Shown here: positions 27,483-37,064 of the stretch, piece after piece
Position numbering within the stretch: position 1 is the stretch's first letter
Layout of the letters: the number at the start of each line of letters is the position of its first letter
Source of the DNA: Aceticella autotrophica
GTDB lineage: Bacteria; Bacillota; Thermoanaerobacteria; Thermoanaerobacterales; Thermoanaerobacteraceae
NCBI RefSeq assembly: GCF_017357865.1
Contig: NZ_CP060096.1
Location: 496,001-560,000 of the forward strand
Direction: 5' to 3'
Length of the DNA stretch: 64,000 nucleotides
Notes under the pieces: model-generated
Database searches by the model: none
What the model was told of the DNA's origin: nothing
What the model saw: only the letters and a program-made list of their open reading frames with translations
Position numbers and translations under genes: made by a program

Positions 27483-28067
27483 ATGAGTTTAGTACCTATC
27501 GTTGTTGAACAAACCAATAGAGGCGAGCGTTCATACGATATATTTTCGAGACTTTTAAAAGACAGGATAATTTTCCTTGGAGATGAAATCAATGATGTAA
27601 CTGCAAGCTTAGTGGTTGCACAGATGCTTTTTCTTGAAGCGGAGGATCCTGATAAAGATATATGGATTTATATAAATAGTCCAGGAGGTTCCATAACGGC
27701 AGGTTTTGCCATATATGATACAATGCAGTACATCAAACCGGATGTTGTAACAATGTGCGTTGGAATGGCTGCATCAATGGCTGCATTTTTGCTTGCTGCC
27801 GGTGCAAAAGGGAAGAGATTTGCGCTTCCAAACAGCGAAATAATGATACATCAGCCCCTGGGGGGAACACAAGGTCAAGCCACAGACATAAAGATACATG
27901 CGGAACGAATTATTAAGACAAGAGAAAAATTAAATAGAATTTTAGCTGAAAGAACAGGGCAGCCTCTGGAAAAAATCCAAATAGATACAGAAAGAGATTT
28001 CTTTATGGATCCGGAAGAGGCAAAAGCATACGGAATTATTGACGATATTCTATTAAAAAGAAAGTAA
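27483..28067 (+). CDS. clpP: ClpP protease subunit
   Basis: Serine protease of the ClpXP complex, 194 residues, forming a tetradecameric barrel. The triad is Ser98 (GMAASMAA), His123 (MIHQPLGG) and Asp172. It starts 4 bases after tig with AGAGGAGTG upstream and is followed by clpX, its ATPase partner. Confidence 0.98.
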   Translation: MSLVPIVVEQTNRGERSYDIFSRLLKDRIIFLGDEINDVTASLVVAQMLFLEAEDPDKDIWIYINSPGGSITAGFAIYDTMQYIKPDVVTMCVGMAASMAAFLLAAGAKGKRFALPNSEIMIHQPLGGTQGQATDIKIHAERIIKTREKLNRILAERTGQPLEKIQIDTERDFFMDPEEAKAYGIIDDILLKRK

Positions 28068-28087
28068 ATCCCGAAAGAGGTGAAAAA

Positions 28088-29362
28088 ATGGCAAAATATG
28101 ATAATCAAAAGCAATTAAAATGTTCATTTTGTGGTAAATCACAGGATCAGGTAAAAAGACTTGTTGCAGGTCCTGGAGTGTATATATGTGATGAATGTAT
28201 AGAACTCTGTCAGGAGATTATTGATGAGGAATTTGAAGAAAACATTGATATTGAAATTGGAGAACTTCCAAAACCAAAAGAAATAAAAGATTTTCTTGAT
28301 CAATATGTAATAGGACAGGATAATGCCAAAAAAGCACTCTCAGTTGCTGTTTATAGTCACTACAAAAGGATAAATAGCAGAGTCAAATCAGATGATGTTG
28401 AGTTACAAAAAAGCAATATTCTTATGCTGGGACCTACAGGATCAGGCAAGACATTACTTGCACAGACCCTGGCAAAGATGCTTAATGTACCTTTTGCAAT
28501 CGCTGATGCAACATCACTTACAGAGGCAGGTTATGTGGGTGAGGATGTTGAAAACATTCTTTTAAAGTTGATTCAGGCAGCAGACTATGATGTAGAAAAA
28601 GCAGAAAAAGGTATTGTATATATCGACGAGGTTGATAAAATAGCAAGAAAATCAGAAAATCCTTCAATTACAAGGGATGTATCCGGTGAAGGAGTTCAAC
28701 AGGCATTATTAAAAATACTTGAGGGAACAGTAGCAAATGTTCCCCCGCAGGGTGGAAGGAAGCATCCGCATCAAGAGTTTATACAGATTGACACCACAAA
28801 TATTTTATTTATTGTCGGTGGTGCATTTGACGGAATTGAAAAGATAATAGAATCAAGAACCGGCAAAAAAACGTTGGGATTTGGTTCTGAAATAGTAAGC
28901 AAGCAAGAAAAGAAAATAGGGGAAATATTAAAAAATATTATGCCAGAAGACCTTCTTAAATTCGGTCTTATTCCCGAATTTATCGGAAGGCTGCCGGTCG
29001 TTGTTACATTAGATTCTCTTGATAAGGAATCACTCGTACGTATTTTGACAGAACCTAAAAATGCTCTTACAAAACAGTATGAGAAATTATTCGAGCTTGA
29101 CGGTGTTAAGCTTGAATTTGATAAAAAGGCTCTCAATGTAATTGCACAAAAAGCTATCGAGAGAAAAACGGGTGCACGTGGTTTAAGGTCAATTCTTGAA
29201 GAGCTGATGCTGGATGTTATGTATGAAATACCATCAAGCGAAAATATTGAAAAATGCATAATTACAGAAGAAACGGTACTGCACAATGCACAGCCGACAT
29301 TAGTATATTCAGATGTGCAGAAAACTAAAAAGAGGATAAAAAAATCGGAATCTGTATCATGA
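28088..29362 (+). CDS. clpX: ClpX ATPase subunit
   Basis: Unfoldase of ClpXP, 424 residues. The N-terminal zinc domain has Cys12, Cys15, Cys34 and Cys37. The AAA+ module has Walker A GPTGSGKT, the pore-loop segment [14 protein letters not shown], Walker [12 protein letters not shown], and the sensor-2 arginine region GARGLRSI. The IGF loop that docks on ClpP appears as LGFGSE. It lies 20 bases after clpP with CGAAAGAGGTG upstream. Confidence 0.97.
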   Translation: MAKYDNQKQLKCSFCGKSQDQVKRLVAGPGVYICDECIELCQEIIDEEFEENIDIEIGELPKPKEIKDFLDQYVIGQDNAKKALSVAVYSHYKRINSRVKSDDVELQKSNILMLGPTGSGKTLLAQTLAKMLNVPFAIADATSLTEAGYVGEDVENILLKLIQAADYDVEKAEKGIVYIDEVDKIARKSENPSITRDVSGEGVQQALLKILEGTVANVPPQGGRKHPHQEFIQIDTTNILFIVGGAFDGIEKIIESRTGKKTLGFGSEIVSKQEKKIGEILKNIMPEDLLKFGLIPEFIGRLPVVVTLDSLDKESLVRILTEPKNALTKQYEKLFELDGVKLEFDKKALNVIAQKAIERKTGARGLRSILEELMLDVMYEIPSSENIEKCIITEETVLHNAQPTLVYSDVQKTKKRIKKSESVS

Positions 29363-29365
29363 TTT

Positions 29366-29416
29366 AATATGAAACCTCCTTCCTACATATAATATGTACA
29401 GGATAGGAGGTTTCAT
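29366..29416 (+). promoter_or_regulatory. Hairpin sequestering the ribosome-binding site of the LonB-like gene
   Basis: ATGAAACCTCCT (29369-29380) pairs perfectly over 12 bp with AGGAGGTTTCAT (29405-29416), and the interior continues with TCCT/AGGA and ACATAT/ATATGT. The AGGAGG in the 3' arm is the Shine-Dalgarno of the gene starting at 29422. There is no T run after it, so it looks translational rather than a standard terminator. Confidence 0.6.
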
Positions 29417-29421
29417 TAATC

Positions 29422-30303
29422 ATGGAACATAATTTAACCACAGATAAATTTCAGTATCTGCAAAAAATCAGACAGGAGAGGTTAAGTGAACCATTTTTAG
29501 AGAAGATAAGACCTCAAACAATAGATGATATTATAGGGCAGGAGGAAGCCTGTATATCAATAGAGAATGCTTTAAGCAGTGATAGACCAAAAAATATTAT
29601 ACTCTTAGGACCGGATGGAGTTGGAAAAAAAGATGCTGCTATGGTAATATTTAAAAAAATAATATCAAAAGACAGCAGTATTTTTTTTAATTCAAAATCA
29701 AAATTCATTGAATATGTACCGGGTGTGAAATATGAGGAGGATTATATAGGAGACCCGCTTTTTGGCGCTGTGTATATTCCGAAAAAGGATGGAGCATTTA
29801 AAATACCAAGACTAAAAATAGGAGCTGTGTCACATGCAAACAAAGGAATCCTTTTCATAAATAAATTATGCAAATTAGATATAAACCTTTTAAATAAGCT
29901 TGCGGATGTTATGGAACAAAAGAAGGTATACATAGATATTAAATATAAAGACAAGAAAATTCCTTGGCATATATACAACATTTTCAAGAATGGCTTTCCT
30001 GCGGATTTTTGTCTTGTAGCGGCAATAAATGACGAAAATAAAATACCTGTAAAATTAAGACGTATGTGCGATTTTATAAATTTTAGAGAACTAACGATTG
30101 AAGAAATTATGAAAATTTCTCAAAATGCAGCTAAAAAAGCCCTTTTCAATCTTGATTTTGATGCAGGACTTACAATTGCAAAAAATGCAAAAAGTGGAAG
30201 TGATGCAGTAAAGCTTATTCAGCGTGGGGCTATAATGGCACTTAAAGCCGGAAGGATTAATATTACTATAGAAGATATTGAAATAATAAAAAATAAATTA
30301 TAA
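29422..30303 (+). CDS. LonB-like AAA protein with degenerate ATPase motifs and no protease domain
   Basis: 293 residues resembling the ATPase half of LonB (PFLEKIRPQTIDDIIGQEEACISIENAL is a typical opening; LonB is usually about 550 residues with a C-terminal Ser-Lys protease). Here Walker A reads GPDGVGKKDAA, with Lys in place of Ser/Thr, and the Walker B region reads GILFINKLCKL in place of the usual GILFIDEI. The chain stops after the AAA lid. It is probably inactive as an ATPase, but the frame is intact and it sits between clpX and lon, so a structural or adaptor role is possible. The name rests on family resemblance. Confidence 0.75.
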   Translation: MEHNLTTDKFQYLQKIRQERLSEPFLEKIRPQTIDDIIGQEEACISIENALSSDRPKNIILLGPDGVGKKDAAMVIFKKIISKDSSIFFNSKSKFIEYVPGVKYEEDYIGDPLFGAVYIPKKDGAFKIPRLKIGAVSHANKGILFINKLCKLDINLLNKLADVMEQKKVYIDIKYKDKKIPWHIYNIFKNGFPADFCLVAAINDENKIPVKLRRMCDFINFRELTIEEIMKISQNAAKKALFNLDFDAGLTIAKNAKSGSDAVKLIQRGAIMALKAGRINITIEDIEIIKNKL

Positions 30304-30347
30304 GATTATTAGAAGACTAAAATACAAATGCGAAAGAGGTGATATTC

Positions 30348-32690
30348 ATGGAAAAAAAATATATACTTCCCATGATACCTTTAAGAGGTCTTACTGTATT
30401 TCCATATACGGTGCTGCATTTTGACGTAGAAAGGGAGAAATCGGTAAAAGCTCTTGAAGAAGCAATGATGCGTAATCAGCTTGTGTTTTTAACAACTCAG
30501 AAACAACCTGAAGTTGATGACCCTTCAATTGAGGATATATATAAAGTAGGAACAATAACAAAAATTAAACAGATGTTAAAGCTTCCCGGAAATATAATAA
30601 GGGTGCTTGTAGAGGGAATAAATCGTGCAGAAATAAAAGAGATAATAAATTCAGAAAGTTTTTATGAGGTAGAAGTAATAGAAAAACAGACGGAGGAAGA
30701 AATTAAAAAGGATGCAGAGATAGAGGCACTGATGAGAAGTGTAATATCTGCATTTGAAGAGTATGCGGAATTTGCTCCAAAGTTTCCAATCGATAATTTA
30801 TATAATGTGACTTCAATAGAAGAGCCCGGAAGGCTTTCCGATGTCATAACAGCCCATATAAATTTAAGCCCTAATCAAAATCATGAGCTGATGGAGTGCT
30901 TTGATGTAAAAAAAAGACTTGAGAAATTACTTGGTTTTTTATTTAAAGAAATTGAAATACTTAATATAGCAAGGGATATAAACATAAAAGTTCGCAAAAA
31001 AATAGATAAGGCTCAGAAGGAATATTTCTTAAAAGAGCAACTTAAAGTGATAAAAGCTGAGCTTGGGGAGACAGATGAGGCAGATCAAGAAGTTGAGGAG
31101 TACAGAAAAAAAATAGAAAAAGCAGATGCTCCACAAGAGGTTAAAGAAAAGGCTTATCATGAACTTGAAAGGCTTCGCAAAATGAGTCCGGGGACAGCAG
31201 AGAGCTCTATTATAAGAACATACCTTGACTGGCTTATAGAATTACCTTGGAATTACGAAACAAAAGATATGCTGGATTTAAAAAGAGCGGAGAAAATACT
31301 AAATGAGGACCATTACGGACTTCAAAAAGTGAAGGAAAGAATTCTCGAATTTCTTGCTGTGAGAAGCTATTATGAAAAAATGAAAAGCCCTATTCTTTGT
31401 CTTGTAGGACCACCCGGTGTTGGAAAGACATCCTTTGGAAGGTCTATTGCAAGGGCTATGGATAGAAAATTTGTAAGAATGTCTCTTGGAGGGGTAAGGG
31501 ATGAAGCTGAAATAAGGGGACATCGGCGTACGTATGTTGGCGCAATCCCTGGTGGAATTATCAATTCTATAAAAACAGCAGGCTCAAAAAATCCTGTATT
31601 TTTATTTGATGAAATAGATAAGATAAGCTCTGATTTTAGAGGTGACCCTGCATCTGCAATGTTAGAAGTACTTGACCCGGAGCAGAATAATACCTTCCGC
31701 GATCATTATTTAGATCTGCCTTTTGATTTATCAAAAGTGCTTTTTATAACTACAGCTAATACGCTTGACACAATACCGCTTCCGCTAATTGACAGAATGG
31801 AAGTGATATACATTTCAGGGTATACAGAAGCAGAAAAAATACATATTGCAAAAGATTATCTTATACCAAGGATATTAAAAGATCATGGTGTTGATGAAAA
31901 CAAAATAAAGATACAGGATTCAGCAATTATAGGGATTATTACAGAGTATACCAGAGAAGCAGGAGTAAGACTGCTTGAACAGAATCTTTCAAAGATTGTG
32001 AGAAAGGCAATAAAAAAAATCGTAGAAGATGATTTGCGAACCATTAAAATTGGAAAGAAAAATTTACAAACCTATTTAGGAAAACCAATATACAGATTTG
32101 ATAAGGCAAACTTAGACAATAAAATCGGTATGGTTACAGGACTTGCATGGACAAGGGTTGGCGGTGATACCTTGACAATAGAAGCTTCAACAATGAGCGG
32201 AAGTGGAAAGCTTACATTAACAGGGCAGTTAGGTGATATCATGAAGGAATCTGCAGAGGCAGGATTAAGCTACATCAGGGCAAATGCAGAGAAATACGGA
32301 ATTGATAAGGATTTTTATAAAAAACTGGATATACATGTACATGTTCCTGAAGGCGCAACGCCGAAAGATGGTCCGTCGGCAGGTATTACAATTGTAACGG
32401 CGATGGTTTCAGCACTTAAAAAAATACCGGTTAGAGGTGATACTGCAATGACAGGTGAGATTACATTGACGGGAAAGGTATTGCCAATAGGAGGACTAAA
32501 AGAAAAAATATTAGCAGCCCACAGGGCGGGAATTAAAAAGGTTGTAATTCCTGTTGAGAACAAAAGAGACCTTGATGAAATACCGCAATCTATAAAAAGA
32601 AGGATAGATTTTAAATTTGTTTCAAATATAGATGAGGTTCTCAAATCAGTATTGGTTGGAGATGATGAACATGATGATAAAATCAGTTGA
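30348..32690 (+). CDS. lon: ATP-dependent protease Lon
   Basis: LonA-type protease of 780 residues that degrades misfolded and regulatory proteins. It has the N-terminal substrate domain ([20 protein letters not shown]), AAA+ module with Walker [13 protein letters not shown] and Walker [13 protein letters not shown], and the proteolytic domain with Ser677 in PKDGPSAG and Lys720 in GGLKEKI. I chose ATG 30348, 7 bases after AGAGGTGAT; a GTG at 30339 lies inside that ribosome-binding site. It overlaps ysxC by 20 bases. Confidence 0.97.
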   Translation: MEKKYILPMIPLRGLTVFPYTVLHFDVEREKSVKALEEAMMRNQLVFLTTQKQPEVDDPSIEDIYKVGTITKIKQMLKLPGNIIRVLVEGINRAEIKEIINSESFYEVEVIEKQTEEEIKKDAEIEALMRSVISAFEEYAEFAPKFPIDNLYNVTSIEEPGRLSDVITAHINLSPNQNHELMECFDVKKRLEKLLGFLFKEIEILNIARDINIKVRKKIDKAQKEYFLKEQLKVIKAELGETDEADQEVEEYRKKIEKADAPQEVKEKAYHELERLRKMSPGTAESSIIRTYLDWLIELPWNYETKDMLDLKRAEKILNEDHYGLQKVKERILEFLAVRSYYEKMKSPILCLVGPPGVGKTSFGRSIARAMDRKFVRMSLGGVRDEAEIRGHRRTYVGAIPGGIINSIKTAGSKNPVFLFDEIDKISSDFRGDPASAMLEVLDPEQNNTFRDHYLDLPFDLSKVLFITTANTLDTIPLPLIDRMEVIYISGYTEAEKIHIAKDYLIPRILKDHGVDENKIKIQDSAIIGIITEYTREAGVRLLEQNLSKIVRKAIKKIVEDDLRTIKIGKKNLQTYLGKPIYRFDKANLDNKIGMVTGLAWTRVGGDTLTIEASTMSGSGKLTLTGQLGDIMKESAEAGLSYIRANAEKYGIDKDFYKKLDIHVHVPEGATPKDGPSAGITIVTAMVSALKKIPVRGDTAMTGEITLTGKVLPIGGLKEKILAAHRAGIKKVVIPVENKRDLDEIPQSIKRRIDFKFVSNIDEVLKSVLVGDDEHDDKIS

Positions 32691-33267
32691 ACTTGTTGTA
32701 ACGGCTTTTGACAAAGAGCAGTATCCGTCAGATAATCTTTTGCAGATAGCTGTTGTTGGAAGGTCTAATGTTGGTAAATCATCTTTTATAAACGCAATCC
32801 TAAACAGAAGAAATTATGCGAGGGTGAGTTCAAAACCGGGAAAAACAAGAGGAATAAATTTTTATAAAATAAACAATATGTTTTATCTTGTTGACCTTCC
32901 CGGCTATGGTTATGCAGCGGTTTCAAAAGAGATGAAAAAACAGTGGGGATTAAACATCGAAACATATTTTAAGATATCAGATAAGCTCAAGTATGTTTTA
33001 ATGTTGGTAGATATAAGGCATCTACCAACAGAAGACGATATTATCATGGTAAATTATCTTAAAAATATGGAAATTCCCTTTACAATTATTGCTACAAAAT
33101 CAGATAAATTAAGCAAAACAGCCGTACAAAAATCCATAAGGGAGATTGCCATGGAATTTAAAATAAGCCCTGATATTATTGTTCCATTTTCATCTTCAAA
33201 AAAGCAGGGTGTTGATGAAGTTCTTAAGATAATAAAGAAAAATATTAAGAATCAGGAGCTTATTTAA
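32671..33267 (+). CDS. ysxC: Ribosome biogenesis GTP-binding protein YsxC/EngB
   Basis: A 198-residue GTPase needed for 50S subunit assembly. It shows G1 GRSNVGKSS, the switch region [10 protein letters not shown]3 DLPGYGYA and G4 TKSDK. Several Met codons lie in the lon overlap (32662, 32665, 32671, 32674); I chose 32671, 9 bases after GGAG and giving the usual N-terminus. It follows lon as in many Firmicutes and ends 13 bases from the convergent nadE, with no obvious terminator between. Confidence 0.95.
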   Translation: MMIKSVELVVTAFDKEQYPSDNLLQIAVVGRSNVGKSSFINAILNRRNYARVSSKPGKTRGINFYKINNMFYLVDLPGYGYAAVSKEMKKQWGLNIETYFKISDKLKYVLMLVDIRHLPTEDDIIMVNYLKNMEIPFTIIATKSDKLSKTAVQKSIREIAMEFKISPDIIVPFSSSKKQGVDEVLKIIKKNIKNQELI

Positions 33268-33280
33268 AGTATGGATATTT

Positions 33281-34918
33281 TCAAAGCTTAAACCTATGAG
33301 CAATGGGCATTCTTCTGCCAACTCCAAAAGCCTTTGTGGTAACTTTAAGACCGGGGGCAGCCTGTCTCCTTTTATATTCGGCATTATTTACTTTCCTTAT
33401 TATTTCTTTTACAAGGTTTTCGTCAAATCCCTCCGATACAATTTGCCGCAGGGATTTTTCCTCTTCTATATATGCCTTTAATATCGCATCAAGAACCTCA
33501 TATGGCGGTAGTGAGTCAATGTCTCTTTGGTTAGGTTTTAATTCTGCTGATGGCGGCTTTCTAATCGTAGACAAGGGTATTATCTCACCGTTTCTATTAA
33601 TATATCTTGCTAGTTCATATACCATTGTTTTTGGTACGTCTGATATTACAGCAAGTCCACCGCTCATATCTCCATAAAGTGTGCAGTAACCAACAGCGAT
33701 TTCGGATTTGTTGCCTGTTGTAAGCACCATATAACCTTCCCTGTTTGATATAAACATGAGGTAATTTCCCCTGATTCTTGCCTGAATATTTTCCTCTGCG
33801 AGGTCACCTTTTGGGGTTTTATCTTCATTAAATACCGAGATGTAACTTTGAAAAACATTTTCAATAGGCAGTATCCTGAATTTTATATGTAAGTTTTGTG
33901 CAAGAGTATATGCATCATCCCTGCTTTCGCAAGATGTATAACGGGAAGGCATTGAAACACCGAGGATATTTTCTCTTCCCAGTGCTTTAGAAGCCAAGGC
34001 ACATGTTACTGCAGAGTCAATACCTCCGCTTAAACCGATAACAGCTTTTTTAAAACCGGTTTTTTTAAAATAATCCTTGATACCTAAGATTAATGCATCA
34101 TGTATCCAGGATATATCTTCCTTAATTTCTGGAAGTGGTGATTTTTTATTTAGATTATCGGTATCAAAGATTGATAGGTCTTCTTCAAAAGACTTTAACT
34201 GCATAACTTTTTCACCGTCAGAATTTATGACAAAGCTTGAACCATCAAATATAAGTTCATCATTTCCACCGATTTGGTTTACATATATAAGGGGAAGATG
34301 GTATTTTTTTGATATTTCTTTAACCATTTTTACCCTTAACTCATGTTTTCCTGCATTATATGGCGATGCGGATATATTTATAAAAATATCAGGATTTAGC
34401 TTGTACTGTTCTTCAAGTACATCGGTATCATATTTTGGTCTTTCCCAAAAATCCTTGTCATTCCATATATCTTCACATATATTTATGGCAAGCCTCATTC
34501 CTTTAAAATCAAAACATTTTATTTCCTGCGCCGGTTTAAAATACCTGTTTTCATCAAATACATCATAATTTGGCAGGAGCGTTTTATCTGATTTCCCAAT
34601 GATTTCTCCATTATTTAGAAGTAGTGCTGAATTATGCAGGATATAATCCTTCATTTCATCCCTCGTGACAGTTCCGATAATAACACCAATCTCATGAACC
34701 TCGGGTAGGATTATATTTTTCAAACATTCGTCAGCCAAGTCGAGGAAATCAGGATTGTATAAAAGGTCTTTTGGAGGATAGCCTATAATTGAAAGCTCAG
34801 GGAAAACAATCAAGTCAACATATTGTTTCTTGGCATCGTTTATATATTCAACTATTTTATTGCAGTTATTTTTTATATCACCAATCGTAGGATTTAATTG
34901 CGCTAAGGCTATTTTCAC
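33281..34918 (-). CDS. nadE: Glutamine-dependent NAD+ synthetase
   Basis: Final step of NAD synthesis: amidates nicotinate adenine dinucleotide using glutamine and ATP. 545 residues. The N-terminal nitrilase-type glutaminase has its triad at Glu41, Lys112 and Cys148 (INICEDIWND). The C-terminal synthetase has the pyrophosphatase loop LSGGIDSAVTCALA. The start is GTG at 34918 after AGAGGTGAAACCAC. It is transcribed alone, leftward. Confidence 0.95.
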   Translation of the reverse strand: MKIALAQLNPTIGDIKNNCNKIVEYINDAKKQYVDLIVFPELSIIGYPPKDLLYNPDFLDLADECLKNIILPEVHEIGVIIGTVTRDEMKDYILHNSALLLNNGEIIGKSDKTLLPNYDVFDENRYFKPAQEIKCFDFKGMRLAINICEDIWNDKDFWERPKYDTDVLEEQYKLNPDIFINISASPYNAGKHELRVKMVKEISKKYHLPLIYVNQIGGNDELIFDGSSFVINSDGEKVMQLKSFEEDLSIFDTDNLNKKSPLPEIKEDISWIHDALILGIKDYFKKTGFKKAVIGLSGGIDSAVTCALASKALGRENILGVSMPSRYTSCESRDDAYTLAQNLHIKFRILPIENVFQSYISVFNEDKTPKGDLAEENIQARIRGNYLMFISNREGYMVLTTGNKSEIAVGYCTLYGDMSGGLAVISDVPKTMVYELARYINRNGEIIPLSTIRKPPSAELKPNQRDIDSLPPYEVLDAILKAYIEEEKSLRQIVSEGFDENLVKEIIRKVNNAEYKRRQAAPGLKVTTKAFGVGRRMPIAHRFKL

Positions 34919-35257
34919 GTGGTTTCACCTCTCTTATTTTTATAAAAATATTTTAACATATAAATAAAACAAAATATATATGCAATTTTTATAATTATTC
35001 AAGCCATTATTTAGAAAATTGCATTTTTAAAATAAAAAACTTGCAAAAAATGAAGTATTTAAGAGGTAAAGTGAAGGAATATCGTTTTCAATGAGATTTT
35101 TTGTGAATATTTGAATTTAAATAGCGTCATATATATTTTGTAAAATTACATAATTTATATTAAACTTATAATATTGAGATTAAATAAGGTATAATACTAT
35201 CATAACGTATATTTTATTAGTTTTGTTCGGAAATTAAAAAATATTGGAGGAAGAATA
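34919..35257. other. Divergent intergenic region between nadE and the carboxyltransferase gene
   Basis: 339 AT-rich bases holding no gene I can support. A 10-bp inverted repeat, ATGCAATTTT (34980-34989) and AAAATTGCAT (35015-35024), is separated by 25 bases and followed by TTTTAAAA; it may be a weak terminator or an operator. A TATAAT lies at 35190-35195 about 60 bases before the rightward gene but lacks a good -35. Confidence 0.4.
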
Positions 35258-37063
35258 ATGGGAAAGGTAAAGATTACTGATACAACCTTAAGGGATGCCC
35301 ATCAGAGCTTGTGGGCAACAAGAATGAGAACAGAAGACATGCTCCCTATTGCGGAAAAACTTGATAGTGTAGGTTATTATTCACTTGAAGTTTGGGGAGG
35401 AGCAACATTTGATGTCTGTTTAAGATACCTTAATGAAGACCCATGGGAAAGGCTTAAGCTTTTGAGGGATAAAATTAAAAAGACAAAACTTCAAATGCTT
35501 TTAAGGGGACAAAATCTTGTGGGATATCAGCATTATCCCGATGATGTTGTTGAAAGATTTGTTGCAAAAACCGCCGAGTATGGAATAGATATCTTTAGAA
35601 TATTTGATGCCTTAAATGATATAAGGAATATTGAAAAACCTTTAAAAGCAGTCAAAAAAGAAGGGAAACTTGCTCAGGCAACCGTAGTTTATACAATAAG
35701 TCCTGTGCACACGGTGGAACATTATGTTGAAACAGCTTTAAAACTTCAGGATATGGGTGCGGACTCAATATGTGTAAAAGATATGGCAGGACTTCTGAAG
35801 CCTTATGTTGCTTATGATTTAATAAGCATTTTAAAAGAAAAACTTTCCATACCTGTTCAACTGCACAGTCATTATGTTGGAGGTATGGCTGTAACGACAT
35901 ATATAAAAGCAATTGAAGCAGGTGTTGATGCAATAGATACCGCTTCTGCACCACTGGCATATGGCACATCACAGCCTCCAATTGAAGTAATAACGGGAAT
36001 GCTTAAGGATACAAAATATGACAATGGGCTTGATATGGAGAAATTGTTTGAAATAGCTGAATACTTTGAAGGGATAAGGGTTAAAAGAGGTTTTGAGAGA
36101 GGCATGACACGTCTTTCGGATGTAAAGGTATATATGCACCAGGTTCCGGGCGGCATGATTTCTAATCTGGTTAGTCAGTTAAAACAGCAGAAAGCAGAAA
36201 AACGCCTTAATGAAGTTCTTGAAGAAATACCTAAGGTACGAGAGGATTTGGGATATCCGCCTCTTGTAACACCTACAAGCCAAATTGTTGGAACACAGGC
36301 AGTATTAAATGTTCTGCTTAAGGAAAGATATAAAATAATACCAAATGAAGTTAAGCAGTATATCTTGGGTTATTATGGAAAACCTCCCGCACCAATTAAA
36401 GATGAAATAAAAAAACGTGTATTAAATGGTAATGAACCTATAACTGTAAGACCAGCCGATAAGCTGGAACCAATTATGGATAAGATGAAGAAAGACCTTA
36501 AGGGAGTAACGGAGAAGGAAGAAGACATAATAAGTTATGCAATGTTTCCACAGGTAGCTTTAAAATTTTTTGAAAATAGGAAAAATGGTATTGTTTTAAA
36601 TAATGAAGATGCTAATATTTCAGAAAGGGGAAAAAATATGAATTTGAAAGAAATTTCAGAACTTATAAAGATTATTGATGAAACCAAAATAAATGAAATC
36701 AATCTCGAAAGCGAAGGTTTAAAAATTTCTATTAAAAAAGGAGGAACAGCCGAAGTTCATCATTGTAATGTCGAGGAGAACAAATTGACGGTTATTTCAA
36801 CAGATAGTAACAGTGCAAGGAACATAAAAATAATAACATCACCAATGGTAGGGACATTTTATGCGACACCGGCTCCTGATGCCGAACCCTTTGTAAAGGT
36901 TGGGGATATTGTAAAGGAAGGTCAGGTTTTATGTATTGTAGAGGCTATGAAGCTAATGAATGAGGTGCATTCTGATGTAAATGGCAAAATCGCTAAAATT
37001 CTTGTGAAAAATGGTGAAATGGTGGAATATGACCAACCGCTTTTTGAAATAGAGGAGGTATGA
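35258..37063 (+). CDS. Carboxyltransferase (5S/PycB/OadA type) fused to a biotin carrier domain
   Basis: 601 residues. The N-terminal HMG-CoA lyase-like barrel (ITDTTLRDAHQSLWATRMRTE at the start, QLHSHYVGGMA, the carboxyl-transfer lysine in VKDMAGLL) is the carboxyltransferase of pyruvate carboxylase B, oxaloacetate decarboxylase alpha and transcarboxylase 5S. The last 140 residues resemble a complete AccB biotin carrier, starting MNLKEISELIKIID (Met461) and ending in a biotinyl domain with EAMKLMNEV, Lys565. The adjacent biotin carboxylase gene makes a two-subunit pyruvate carboxylase most likely; no membrane oxaloacetate decarboxylase beta or gamma gene is present. TTGGAGGAAGAATA precedes the ATG. 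Confidence 0.88.
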   Translation: MGKVKITDTTLRDAHQSLWATRMRTEDMLPIAEKLDSVGYYSLEVWGGATFDVCLRYLNEDPWERLKLLRDKIKKTKLQMLLRGQNLVGYQHYPDDVVERFVAKTAEYGIDIFRIFDALNDIRNIEKPLKAVKKEGKLAQATVVYTISPVHTVEHYVETALKLQDMGADSICVKDMAGLLKPYVAYDLISILKEKLSIPVQLHSHYVGGMAVTTYIKAIEAGVDAIDTASAPLAYGTSQPPIEVITGMLKDTKYDNGLDMEKLFEIAEYFEGIRVKRGFERGMTRLSDVKVYMHQVPGGMISNLVSQLKQQKAEKRLNEVLEEIPKVREDLGYPPLVTPTSQIVGTQAVLNVLLKERYKIIPNEVKQYILGYYGKPPAPIKDEIKKRVLNGNEPITVRPADKLEPIMDKMKKDLKGVTEKEEDIISYAMFPQVALKFFENRKNGIVLNNEDANISERGKNMNLKEISELIKIIDETKINEINLESEGLKISIKKGGTAEVHHCNVEENKLTVISTDSNSARNIKIITSPMVGTFYATPAPDAEPFVKVGDIVKEGQVLCIVEAMKLMNEVHSDVNGKIAKILVKNGEMVEYDQPLFEIEEV

Positions 37064-37064
37064 C

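Noticed and set aside
28771-29286. A 171-codon open frame antisense to clpX
   Set aside because: Serine-rich translation mirroring the sense codons; no start signal.
26180-29362. CIRCE or CtsR-type operator in the tig-clpP-clpX region
   Set aside because: I looked for GAGTGCTAA-type and GGTCAAA-type repeats near the promoter and gene junctions and saw none convincing.
30339-30347. GTG start for Lon
   Set aside because: It lies inside the AGAGGTGAT ribosome-binding site of the ATG at 30348.
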